64,000 nt of DNA. Origin: Ooceraea biroi (lineage: Eukaryota; Arthropoda; Insecta; Hymenoptera; Formicidae). The stretch is taken from contig NC_039509.1 of NCBI RefSeq assembly GCF_003672135.1, positions 3,720,001 through 3,784,000 on the forward strand, written 5' to 3'. A model generated the notes under the pieces. That model had not been told where the DNA came from, searched no databases, and saw only the letters and a list, made by a program, of their open reading frames with translations. Positions 38,501 through 49,968 of the stretch are shown piece after piece. Positions within the stretch are counted from its first letter, which is position 1. Each line of letters starts with the position of its first letter. The position numbers were made by a program, and so were the translations under genes.

Positions 38501-40350
38501 CAGTTCCCGGGAACCGGACCCTTTGATATTTTCGAGGGGATTATTCCAAGTTCGTGTCCACGGGCGTGCGTTTCCATAGCGGACGCGATATTCCGGCATA
38601 CATATTTGGAGGGGGGTGGGGCGGAGGATAGAGCGAGACCGAGGAGAAAGAGGGGCAATGATAAATCCGGCTCGCCGAATAAATATTCCGAATCGAAACC
38701 CGGTCGAGCGCGCGGAATCCGCGCGCACGGGCGTTCGCGCTCCCGGAATTATTTTCACGCGCGCCAAACCGGACTTTAATTTGCGATAGTGACTGCCACA
38801 AGCTCAAAGGGATGCCGATCCTCTCTCCCGCCCCGCCTCTTCTACACGACCTGCTCGATTTAATTAATGTTCGTTGCATGGCCGGCGTGGGACGCGACCC
38901 GCCGCGCTGTTTAAGCGAGACACTGCTCATCCCCTCGTGCGAGTGGTGCTCACGGAAAAGACCCTCGAGGACGCGAGCGCGCGTGAGTTAGTGAAGGTGC
39001 GCATTTACGCTCGTACGTATAACTGGAATTACATGCGGGCGAAAATTGCGTTTTTATAATGACGCGGTGGAATAATGTAATTTTGTAATTCGATCCATTC
39101 TGTCCGACTTTTTAATTTGCTTCTTCCTTACGATATTAAAATGGTTTTAATCCCATCATCACTATTTTCGACCAGAAGAGCGAGAGATGTTAATAATGCT
39201 CTGCTAATGAAGAATACTTTTTCTACTATTTCGTTGTCTCTTTAATGAGCTGCATAGAAAGGTTTTACATCGATCAAAAATGTGCACTAATAACGTTCGA
39301 GAGGGTGTAATTCCTCTCTAGATCCTCTTGATCATGCAACTTGGATGCGTGCATTGACAATGCATTAGAGAACAGTCTCCCCACTGTTATTCGATTCGAT
39401 GAGCACGAGTATCCGCTGTCACCGTCGTCGCCGTTGTTGTTACCAGGAGAATGGGTGGGTCGCTTCCAGACAAATTGGCCACTCATCCTCTCTCCGAGGA
39501 CTCGCATCCCTTATCGTCTGTCCTTGCTCCAGCCGCTGTCACGATAAAGACTCCACGCGTTCGCTCGTGTACGACTCGTGTATGTTCTGGTCGTCGAATT
39601 TCAGACATGTCCTATGTAAATGCACGCACTGTCAAGCACAGAGTCCACGCTGGTCTCTCGGCAGCAGAGTTCGCGTTACAACGAAATTTATATTTCGTGC
39701 TTTAACTGAAACTCAAATCATTCTTCCGTCGTACACGCTCCAGAAATATTTATTGATACGCCAAAACCGCCATTGCGAGCATTACTAAATCTTGAAAATT
39801 GATCCGGCTGACGCGTGCACGATCCACGAGTCTAAGAGATTTGATTCGATTTCATTGGAACGCCCCGATCGGAATCGGGAGATCTATTTTTACGGGGGAG
39901 AGCGGCGGCGGCGGATACGCGCGCACTTTCTTTTACGCGATCGAGGCATTTCGCGCCGCGAAGCGCTTTAGGCAAATGGCGAAGTTATCTCGATAGGGAA
40001 GCCCAGTGATGTGGAGGTCGGAGGGATATGGGACGACTCCGACATTCGAGGATTCAAATACCCTCGAATTCGGCCACCCGCCGCTCCCGCTCCTCTCGCC
40101 GCTTTATATCCCCTTCGATCCTATATCCCCTCCTCGCCTCGTTAAATGGGCTCGTTTATGATACCTCAGTTACATTTGGCATGCATGTGGCCATTTCTAA
40201 GCAGCGCTTTCTATACCCACGATCTATTCTACGGGGTCATTTCGTTACATCGCGCTTAAGTGCACCTGTTATGGCTTCCGCTTTACATGCTACTAAAGTG
40301 TTCGGGAATAGAAAGCGCCGACGAAAGAAGAAACGGGATGGAAATATAGA

Positions 40351-40398
40351 AATTAATATTGATTGTAATTAATATCGATTGTAATTAATATCGATTTT
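40351..40398. repeat. Three tandem copies of a 16-bp unit
   Basis: AATTAATATYGATTKT is repeated three times head to tail with one or two substitutions per copy. Each copy has the core AATTAATAT and a GATT tail. It is a short minisatellite in an AT-rich patch. Confidence 0.85.
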
Positions 40399-43300
40399 AA
40401 TAACCCTCAATTACATTTTTCGAGGACCGTCCGTATAAAATTTCGGTGGAATGATACGTTTAATCACTTTTATTACTGCTGATGGCGAAACGGTCAGCTA
40501 GCTTAAACAACTGCGGCGTAAAAAGCCGTACAAAGATATTTGCATACACGCTAATGTGTTTTTCATAATCCTGCTGGTGAATAAATTTTTTGTTGTAATG
40601 AAATTTGCGAATTAACGTTCATTGAATATATTACAGAGGGATGACCAGGTCAGCTTTAATATTTTTGACAAAAATGAAAACGCTGTTTAGCGGGTGGATC
40701 TTTAAAATAAATAAGTTCCGTTGCGATTTTCAGGCTGCAACCGGAAAAATGATGGTACAACCTCGTAAAAAGGGGAACGAGCTGCCTCAATGCTTCCGAG
40801 CTCGCGAGCGAAGTTGACAGACGGAATTTTTAACGAAACTTCTTTCGCTCTCGGAAGAGATCCACTTGTAAACAGCAGCTCGACGTGACTTAACGTGTGT
40901 ACTGATCCACTTCTCGGGGAGTACAAGTTCCATTTAATTTCTCCTTCGACGTCTAGACGCGACTAAAAGAGCGTGGTGAAAATATCTTCTTCTCTGCATT
41001 CGTTTCACTAATTTCCTATCGCAACAGGAAGTATGACGATTCAAATAACATTACGGTATTAATTCTACGCGTAAAGGATAGAAAGCAGTCCTCGCTACGT
41101 TTCATCCAAAGATCCAACTTAATTCAATTTCATATCCTTAGCGGGGGCCTCTTTAGTGGACGATTAATTACGATGTTACACTTTCGCGAAACATCCTCAG
41201 GACACGATAAACCATTCGCGACAACGTACCCGTTGTATCCGCACCGGGGATCTTTCACTTGCACGTCGACGAAAAACAAGAAATAAGATTGCGTCCCTAA
41301 AGCTCTCATTAGTCGCCTTCGAATGAACACATTCGCAAGCAATTTCGGAGAGTAGGAAAATCCACTTTTCCCCGGGTTCTACTGGGATTTTGCGGGGCTG
41401 GCAACTGTTTAAGGAAATAAGAAAGCGGCAGGGGAAAGAGGGAAGAAGCGAAGAGGAGAAGAGGATCACAGAAACGTGCGCGCGCATTCGGATGGAGAGA
41501 AAAAGAGAGAAAAGAGAAAGAGAGAGAGAGGAAGCTCGAGTTCATTTAAATGTACGATACCCTTCGCCTCTTATCGCATTATGGTAAATACAGGGTGTAC
41601 TCTTCTTTCCTCGTCGGCGGCGTGAGGCGGACAGGGGAAAGGGAAGCGGGGACGGCAGAGGGAGAGAACGGCTGCACCGCTGATTGCAAATTGACTTCGC
41701 TACCGAAATAATACCGGCGGGTGCGCGTTACTTGCAATTCTTATTGCGCGAAGTTCGTTACGGGTTTTCTCCACCTCTCTCCGGTATCTCCTCCCCCGCG
41801 CAAACACACGCGCAAACGCACGGGGTGCACACACACACATACATCTACACACGTTTTATCCACCTCGCGCAGTGGTCGTGCGCGGCTAACGGGCTGCGAG
41901 GTATCCCGCACGATTTACTTCCCAATTTGCTGGTTTGGTGGAAGCTCTATCATCTCGTTGCACGCCACTTGTTTCCCCGATCTCTCTTCTGCTTTTTTCT
42001 CTTGCCGTCCTTTCTCTTTCTCATTCGCCCCCTTTTTGTCTCTCTTTCTTTCTCTCGCTCTCTTTCTCATGCCTCCCCGTTGCACCGGGAGAGAAATGCA
42101 GGTCGCCCGATAAAATTGCTTCATCAACGATCGTGTTGGTGCGCGTGTGTTTAATTACCGAAATGCCATTTGCGCGCTCCCCGGGCGCGAAAAGTATTAT
42201 TATATGTGGCACTCGTTAACGATCGACGGCGATATCATTTAGCTCCTTCGGCCTGCTTTTATGGCCGATCGATATGAGGTCGTAACTCGACGGAAAGTTG
42301 GGGAATTGTCGATTAATGAACGTTTAATAATATATACGTCGATTATGCATATACCACCGTGTAAATCGTGAACTCTTCGCAGTTTTCGCAAACTTGGAGA
42401 GATATCCTTCCTAAAAGAATGATTTCGTACTTGGCAACAGTATATATTCTTATATAAAGAACTTTGACAAGTATTGTCAATGAGAAGATTGCAAGAAAAA
42501 AAATTTTGGTGACAAGCTCTGTATTTTCCTTCAAGATGCAAGCGTTTAAATGCGCAACTGAATTATTATTCGGAGATACTAAATTATATCTTGCGATATT
42601 AAATCGTACACGAAACACAACGAACACAAAACGAAATGGTCATGGGGATAAAAAGTGACTGATAACTACCGGTACCAACTTCATGGGATTGCATCACCAC
42701 GTTGTCCATTTCGAAGGGTGTGTCCGATGCTTCTGTCCGGCATCTGAATACGTTTCACGGTCGCTCGAGCTCGAAAATTGCCTCCGTGAATCCTGCCAGC
42801 GCGAAATGCGACGTCGCGCGTAGGTGTCGGAGCGCATTAAAAGACGCTTTCAGCTCCTGCGCGCGGCGCGAACTAACGAGCCACCCCATTGCGAGGGAAG
42901 AAGGGACGTCCGAGAGGGACTGATGTCGCGCAGCCTCGGAAATTGTGTCGCTGCATCGATGCGAAAATGTTTAATCGACAATCACGGCTCGATTGTCGTC
43001 CGTCCTACGTAACCGCCTTAATTGCGGCACGTTAATTATAACGGTACGATTATTGGACCGTGAACGTGATTACCGACGCGCGTGTCTACGATGATTAACT
43101 CGTCTTTGTGAGAGTGAGTTGGATCGAAATTGCCTCCGACCTGGAATCCTAACGTTGGGGGAAGAAGATATTAAGTATACTGCGCATTAAGCACATTAAG
43201 CTAATTTCGATGCAATAATCGAGCGCGCAATTTTGCTTTAGGTGCTCGCTAATGAATTGGAAATTATAAGCTCAACAAATTATGCGCGAATGTGCTCGTG

Positions 43301-45890
43301 ATATTCTGATACCTCTTGTCCTGAGCATTAAGCATTTTTCATATCGAGATTTTCTCGTATCAATATCAGTATAATAGATCCATTATAAGTATATAAAATT
43401 CGTCGAGGACGGTACAATAACTCGGCAAAGAAACGTCTTGCGCGCATGCTTCACGGTAACGGACGGAATTAGTAGAAGCGAGGCCGAAAAGCAGACAAAA
43501 GGAGGTCTTAAATGTAAAATCCGATTCATCCCCTAGTTGCATTCAGGCGACCGCACCGTGTACGTAAAACCGCACCGTCAGTAAAATGATTGTTGCCGCG
43601 CGAACAATCATAGAGATCTCCGCGTGATCTTAGAACTAGTGGCGCGCGGAATCCTTGCACTCGTGCGCGCGCGGAACGCGTAGGAACCGTGGCAGTATTT
43701 TCATCGCGTTATATAGCGATCGCTTTATCTGTACGGGGGTTAATTAAGCGACGAAGATGCGCTCGCACGACGAAGAGGAGCGCCGTAGGGACAAAGAGCG
43801 CCGCGGATCGACGGAATAGTCAAGAAGGATTCCTTGGAGGTTTTGCCACGTCGTGGCTGCCGCAGGGTGGCGAGAGGAGGTGGAGTTTCGGCGAAGGGGT
43901 GGCGGAGAGGATGCCAAGCTTAAGTTCCTGAAAGGGGGAGAGAGAGGCACTGGGGGTACGGCCGAGATAATGGCCCCGGCTTACGCCACACAAAGGCGAA
44001 GAGGATGCCGAGGACCTGCATCCCTCTTACTCCCTTCAGCCCTTCCACCCACCCGGGTCGGACTCGTAACGCGACACTTGTGCGCTACGGCTTAAGTTTC
44101 GTAATACCACTCTCGGGCGACTGTGATACAGAAGATACGACCGCCAGCAACGGTGGGGTGGTGGCGCAGGGGGTGGCCGGGGGAGACTTAATACAATTTG
44201 CATATTCTCGACTGTATGCGCGCGCGCCTTGGGCCTCGCCGATCCCGGAGATTCGCGGTGTGCGCGAATCCGCGTCGGGGAACAGGCGAGAGCGAGGGTA
44301 GATAGGGAGGTGGGTTACTTCCGCCCCGTTCGCTGGATATCGGGCGTGCGAGGGAACGCGGGCAGGCGCGGAAAACGCGCGAGCGTTTGATAAAACGGGC
44401 ACTAAAGTTGGCGCGCGAGACTGCCGTTGATTCCAGCCACGCGGCGGCGATAACGCATTTCCGTGCCGTATACCTCGGCGTTTAATTAACCCCCGAAGAG
44501 AGCTCACGGGGTTACGACGCGCATCCTCGTTCGATTCAAGGGCTCGAATCGGGAGCGAATACTCGAGACGTCCTGCGATTGATTTATGCAAAAATTGTAA
44601 AAATTTTCTTCAATCGTTCGTGTAAATAAAAAGTGTCTATTCACATCGGCACGTTTTGAATTGCAACTGAATTATACTTCCTTAGATTCTATCTCTCTTT
44701 CTGTCTCTCTGTCTCGATATCTGTTTTCGATATCGCGAAAATTCGACACTAAATTATGTATACGTCGATGTCATCATTTCACGGGTGTGTGACAAGCGAG
44801 TCCGTGCAAACCTCCGCGTGCAATCGACCGGAAGAATGCATCCCTTAATTTGCAACGGGCTTGCCGAATACCGAGTTTTCATTAATTATTCTCGGGTCTC
44901 CCGTCGGTCGAACCGATGATTACATCGAATTCCGTGAATTCGCGCAAATACGCCTGGGATCCGGAGAGCGCGACGAATAATTACGAGCGCGAATAAACGC
45001 GGGGTGAGGAGGCGCTGCTTATAATTAAACGCATTCCGCCCTTTTTTCGGTTCACTTTCGCGCTGGAATAAAATTCGCAAGAACTCGAATATCAGCTGCG
45101 TGTATTCGCGTTTTTTGCGTTCTACGTTCTGCGTTGAACGACGCTATCTATTTTCGGTCGATCTCTGCGATAAACGAGCGCGCCTACGGCCGAGAGCCGC
45201 AATAAAATAAGCGGTGACTCATTTACCGAGCGCTGAAATATGACGCTTTTAATGAAATTGTATCCGCCGATGCGTCGGGGCCGAAAACCGAGCGATCGTC
45301 GGATAGATGCGCGCGCCCCGAATTACCGTACACCGGGCTGCTCCACTTTTGAGCAGTGCCATTTGGCGTATCGCGATAATTATTATCACCTTGATAAATG
45401 TCATTAAATGGCATCTGCGAGATGATGCGAAAAACTTTTCTCGCTAACGATTTATTTATCGATATCCCCAAGCAACTGCGCGATCGCAGCGTGCTCTCTA
45501 CTTTTTATTCTTTCAGAGAATACCTTTTCAAATGTGATATTTTCAATCATGCGACGTGCGATATACATTCGCGTGTCCGAAATGCAGCGAATCGATCTCG
45601 CATGGGATCGTCCTTCGCGCAGGCACGCTCACTGTCAAACGATAAAAATCGTTCGATTCAATGCCGCGGCGCCGAATTTTCGGCGATGGAAGACACGCGA
45701 GTGCGAAGGATTAACCGATCGACCGAACGAACGAGCGAACGGTCGAGCCATCAGAATCGGTGATACGAAAAGCCGGGGATCTCCATCAAACTGATAACGC
45801 ATATTCGCGTAATGCGTCGACAGCGAGGGGTGGCACGGGGAGGACGGAGAGAGCGGAGAGACACGGCGGCTGCAAAAGGATCGGGGATGA

Positions 45891-45902
45891 GGGGGGGGGG
45901 GG
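45891..45902. repeat. G12 homopolymer
   Basis: Twelve consecutive G after a purine-rich lead-in. Such runs are often mis-sized in assemblies, so the exact length is uncertain. Confidence 0.9.
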
Positions 45903-46999
45903 TGCTGCAAGGTAAACGATATTTGCGTGGCTGCAAGATCGATAGCAATTTAGCCACCCTTCGCCGTTCTGAACGAACACCTCCCGGCGGCGGCGATGGT
46001 GCACAGCCACATCATCTCCCGTGCTGCCAACCACCCCCTCGTGCCGCCAACCGCCGCCGCCACGCAGATACGTCCACCATCACCGGCGTTGCTTCCTTCC
46101 TCTTGCCTGCCGGCCTCCTGTCTCCCTTCTCCCGTGCGTCTTCCTCTCTCGCAACCCCCGCAACGTGGCCTAGTCAGGACTCATCCATATACATCGAGAA
46201 AATTAATATCTGGGCTTCGTCGGGTTCGTTCGCCCGCGCTGCGAATAAATCCGCCGTTGTGCCGTCCTAGGTTCCCACCCCGATCTCCTCTACCTCACTC
46301 CCGTCGTAACCAGTCCCGCTTGCTTCCGGTGGCTTTCTCTCTCTCTTACTCTCTTCCGCCCCTTCTCGCACCGGCAGCGATCAACGTCGCGCGGCTTCCT
46401 CTTCTCCGATCTCGGCGCTCCTTCGCTCCGCGCGAATGGCTCTTGGTTCCCGACCGCGCCGACATCGTTTAGCGTACCGGCTCTGATTAAATAAAATTTC
46501 CTTTGTTATTTCGGTATTCTCCGTGGAACATGCCGGTGTTGTCTTTCCTCTTACGAAAAGTATTGCCTCGTTGGTTCGCGGCTTATTACAGGACGCTGCG
46601 TCGTTATCTGTAGCGTCTTTTAATGTATCAGTCATTACATTGTGACGCAATCGTGAACCATCAAAAGATGTCTCAATATTCTTTTCCCAGCATTTAAGTA
46701 TGACTTGATCTAATTGCGAGACGTGCACCGAGCGAGTGGCGCGCATTGCATGTTCGCCCCAAGCGAAACGCATTCGTAATATGCATTCTGATAAGCAACA
46801 GTAAGCAGCGGGTTGGATGTTAATAGCAGCGCCGAGAGAATTGCATTTTTCTTCTGTTGCGCGTTTTCCTCCGAAAGACCTTGTGTAACCGCCATTTTCC
46901 ATTACGCGCCGCGTAATCCTTCCTTTATTACTGCAGCGGCAGAAGGCTGTAATACTTCCTTCTTCGAAGATGAATGTATCGCTACGATGATTAATACAC

Positions 47000-47002
<3 letters not shown>

Positions 47003-47070
<68 letters not shown>
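47003..47070. repeat. (AG)34 microsatellite
   Basis: A perfect 68-base AG run, the longest simple repeat in the window. It is the origin of the long Ser-Leu and Arg-Glu runs in the open frames on both strands here, which are artefacts. Confidence 0.98.
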
Positions 47071-47071
<1 letters not shown>

Positions 47072-47638
47072 AAAACTTTAATTCGAAAATGCGGTGTGAG
47101 GTTGTACACATAACTGTGCACGCTCTCCTTTTCTTTTTTTTATTCTTCAAAAATTGTGTTACGGTATATTACTCAGTATTTTACGGTCGCATTCCCTCCG
47201 TCGCAGTCTAAAGAAGGTCAGGAATTTAGTATTCCGATCTCAACAGAGTTGGATATAAAAATATAAAAATGTCAGCGCCGCTCTTGATTTACTACATCGA
47301 TATTCGATCGTCCGCCACGTCGTATTCCTCACGGTCGCAGCCACCCCTTCTTCGTCATCCCGTCGACATTGTAACCGGGGGTAACGTCCGGCGTAGCCGC
47401 GTGTGCGCGCGAGTGCGCCGCTTATATTTACATATTTAACTAACCCAACGGCGCGCGAGCATTAGCGCAAACACAGACGGATAATCCGGAATATATTAAT
47501 CCGCGGCGGGCGCATACCATCGCTTTGAATTAACGCGAATATTCCTGTGTAAGCCCCCGCACGCGCGTTGCAACGTCGATTCGGACGAGTGCACCACCCC
47601 GCATGCATATTGCAGGTATGTTAATGCGCTTTCCGTCC

Positions 47639-47707
47639 CTCTCTTCCCCTCTCCCTCTCCCTCTCCCTCTCTCTCTCCCTCTCCCTCTTTCTCTCTCTCT
47701 CTCTCTC
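47639..47707. repeat. Pyrimidine tract of CT and CCCTCT units
   Basis: A 69-base tract containing only C and T, mostly CCCTCT hexamers ending in a pure CT run. It lies about 570 bases from the AG run at 47003-47070, which gives the complementary strand composition. Confidence 0.93.
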
Positions 47708-48574
47708 GTCGTTTGCCCCTCGCCGCCTCGTCGCGTTCACGGAGTGCATGTGTGTACGATTGGATGCGCACTTTAACGATATAAGTGGAGAACGGGGGAG
47801 ACGGACGATGTCGACGCGGCCGAACGTGCATGAGAATGTCTCCTTGCCTCTCTCTCCGAGCGAATTATTCTCCCTCTTGAGGGGTGGATCGGGAACAAAT
47901 CATATTACTGCAAGGGGATGAACAAGCGTCGCGTATCACGATCGACATCTAGCGATCGTCATTTCCGATACCTCAAGTGCTATCCATATATCTCTCGGTT
48001 CTGGTGAGGGGTGGAATGTTTCCCTCCACTGTATCCGTCTCAGATGTGCCCGTAAAAAGAGGTTTCTTTTTTTCTTCTAAATGTAGTTCATAATCTGCGC
48101 TCTCTGTTGTTGCATAAAAAAGTTTTAAATAACTGAATCGCACATGACGTTTCTCTTGCTTGAGAAATTAAGCTGTAAAAGTTCACGAGTTTATAATTTT
48201 CTTGGCTTTGCAGCGGCTGGCTGTGTAGCCGAGATTAAAACTGGCATGCATTTTCGTATAGGAAAAGCGATATTACTGCTAATTAAATATATATCAGCGA
48301 GCTGGAATTCGGTCGCCTTTGGCAGGAAACAATATATGTTCGCCGCTATATCAACCGCTGTTACCGGTAATCCATCGAGACTGCAACGTCAAGTGACTGA
48401 TCCGAGGGAATGCGATCTCGCGTTATTAGGACTTATTAGGGCGCCGACGTATCAGTCGCCGCCCTGACAATATTACACGATCGGATCAACGGCCGTTCCG
48501 CGTTGTATATCGATATTTGCTATATATTTTCCGCGAGTCCCGGGATGTGTAAGCCCGATGATGAGAGGAAGGGT

Positions 48575-48630
48575 CGAAAGCCACGGACGGCGGAGCTTCC
48601 GTAAGCGGCTTTCGTCCGTGCCCCCGGGGG
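48575..48630. repeat. Interleaved inverted repeats
   Basis: CGAAAGCC (48575-48582) is complementary to GGCTTTCG (48607-48614), and CACGGACG (48582-48589) to CGTCCGTG (48613-48620). The arms are arranged A-B-A'-B', so both stems cannot form a simple nested hairpin. A third small stem, CGGA-GCT-TCCG (48591-48601), lies inside, and CCCCCGGGGG follows at 48621-48630. Confidence 0.6.
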
Positions 48631-49006
48631 GATTTAAGTCCCGACTCGTGCAGATCAAATTGTCGTCAAATATTTACGGGTACGGGGACCATTCGTCGTG
48701 CCGTGCTTCGAGTACGTCGTAACGTCGTCGCCACTTGCCATGTCGGCGCGAATCAGCCGGGCGACGAAGTGCGCAAGAAGAAAGCCGCCATACTTCTCCC
48801 GTTGCGCGTTTTCTTTTTCCTTCTCTCTCTTGTTCTCGGTGAATGCTCTTTGAATTTTAATAGCTCGTAAAACCGTGGCGGTTCTCGGGCTAATCCTCAT
48901 CGAACGGAAACACGAAATTTTTTACTGATTTCGGTTTTATCACCCGTAATCGTTCTTGAAAGAGATTTCTTTAGATAGGGTTCTCGTTGATTTATTCATC
49001 TGGCCT

Positions 49007-49043
49007 CTGTCACGTATTCATTCTATAGAAGAATACGTGACAG
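49007..49043. repeat. 37-bp near-perfect palindrome
   Basis: CTGTCACGTATTC (49007-49019) and GAATACGTGACAG (49031-49043) are exact reverse complements. The 11 bases between them are A plus TTCTATAGAA, which is itself a perfect palindrome. The whole can fold as a 13-bp stem, a one-base bulge, three more pairs and a four-base loop. It lies 788 bases upstream of exon 49831-49968. No TA or other target duplication was noted. Confidence 0.75.
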
Positions 49044-49809
49044 TTATATGAGAGTACGAATGTTTTTTTATATTATAAATGGATGAATAAATTAGATTTA
49101 AATAGATACAAATAATTTAGCTGCTAGTTGCAATCGTTGAGTTCTGATGACCGGCGACTTACGAAATTGCTTTTTAGGAGGGATATTGAAGCTTCATTGA
49201 TCGCGTTCGTTAATTATAAACTTAAACAGCAATATGCATCCTAGGGATAGTTTAATATGACGATGATCGCCTTACGGGTTGCAATATTGGTTTGACCGAG
49301 ATATCGTTAACGTCGAAGGGAACGAGGTGCACTTAATATAAGTAGGGTTGCTTGGTACCCTAAAATGCACAAAGTTTCGTGCGCATCCGTTCTCGTCGTA
49401 TCGCGGAAACCATCCGGAGTCTCGAGAGATCTCCACTGTCTGTGAGATCTTTCAAGTGTGCTCCAACGTTGTTGCCGTATAGCGACGAGATATGCGAAAG
49501 ATATGCAAGCTACGCTCCTCCAGCAGCTGAGAAATTCTCGTTTAGTTGGTAGCGGGTAATTTTACCGCGTTGATAATAGAGTGAGAATGCGGCCGAGATA
49601 TATAATATCTAGAACGTCGAATATATTTTTAGACTTGCTCTTTGGAATTCGCACAATTTCTTGTACTCTGGCAATTATTTTTAAAAACACTGAAACGTGT
49701 TCATAGAGAAATAGGATTTTATTATTCTTGGAGAGGAAGAAGGTATACATAGAAGTGATTCGTAGCAAGTAAATAAAAAATAATTTTCTTTAATTGTTCT
49801 TTATTTAAG

Positions 49810-49830
49810 ACAACGATTTTTCTATTTCAG
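49810..49830 (+). promoter_or_regulatory. Splice acceptor of exon 49831-49968
   Basis: A T-rich run ending TTTTTCTATTTCAG directly precedes the exon, a strong match to the consensus acceptor. Confidence 0.88.
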
Positions 49831-49968
49831 GAAACGGAAACTTGGAGTTGTTTGATAGTGAGAGTGGGCCGGACCTCACGCTATCACCTCAAACCTTCAC
49901 TTCAACGGCGGAAGCCTTCATTAATGACAATAGCGATAGTCTCGGGGTTCCAGGAGACAACGATACCG
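49831..49968 (+). CDS. Symmetric 138-nt acidic coding exon of the same unrecognised gene
   Basis: The exon begins in phase 1, completing the Gly codon left open at 26989, and ends in phase 1 before GTGAGT. The reading frame stops only seven bases past the exon end (TGA at 49974-49976). Its 46 complete-equivalent codons include LELFDSESGPDLTLSPQ near the start, then TFTSTAEAFINDNSDS. Nine residues are Asp or Glu and none is Lys, Arg or His; Ser and Thr are frequent. Interspersed Leu and Phe with acidic residues resemble acidic transactivation segments, and the Ser-Pro could be a phosphorylation site. Both readings are inference. The family was not recognised. Because the length is a multiple of three with equal phases, skipping would keep the frame. 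Confidence 0.85.

Larger units (their letters stand above)
26990..49830 (+). other. Intron of about 22.8 kb between the two recognised exons
   Basis: The intron starts with GTGAGT and ends with TTTTTCTATTTCAG. Nothing inside was recognised as a coding exon in phase 1-1, which a frame-preserving cassette would need. It contains a paired direct repeat (27206/27347), several short hairpins, polypurine blocks (31483-31600, 41401-41533), microsatellites including a long AG run at 47003-47070, and AT-rich patches near 35500-35660 and 37160-37260. One exon-like segment at 31787-31884 is discussed under findings. Nested genes on the minus strand were looked for and not supported. Confidence 0.75.

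Noticed and set aside
38267..38779. 170-codon + strand frame overlapping a 150-codon minus frame
   Set aside because: Mutually overlapping open frames on both strands in CG-rich DNA are expected by chance. Neither has protein-family resemblance or phase-matched splice sites.
46381..47121. 246-codon minus-strand frame with a long Leu-Ser run
   Set aside because: The run is produced by the AG microsatellite, which has no stop codon in either strand. The remainder shows no domain or splice support.
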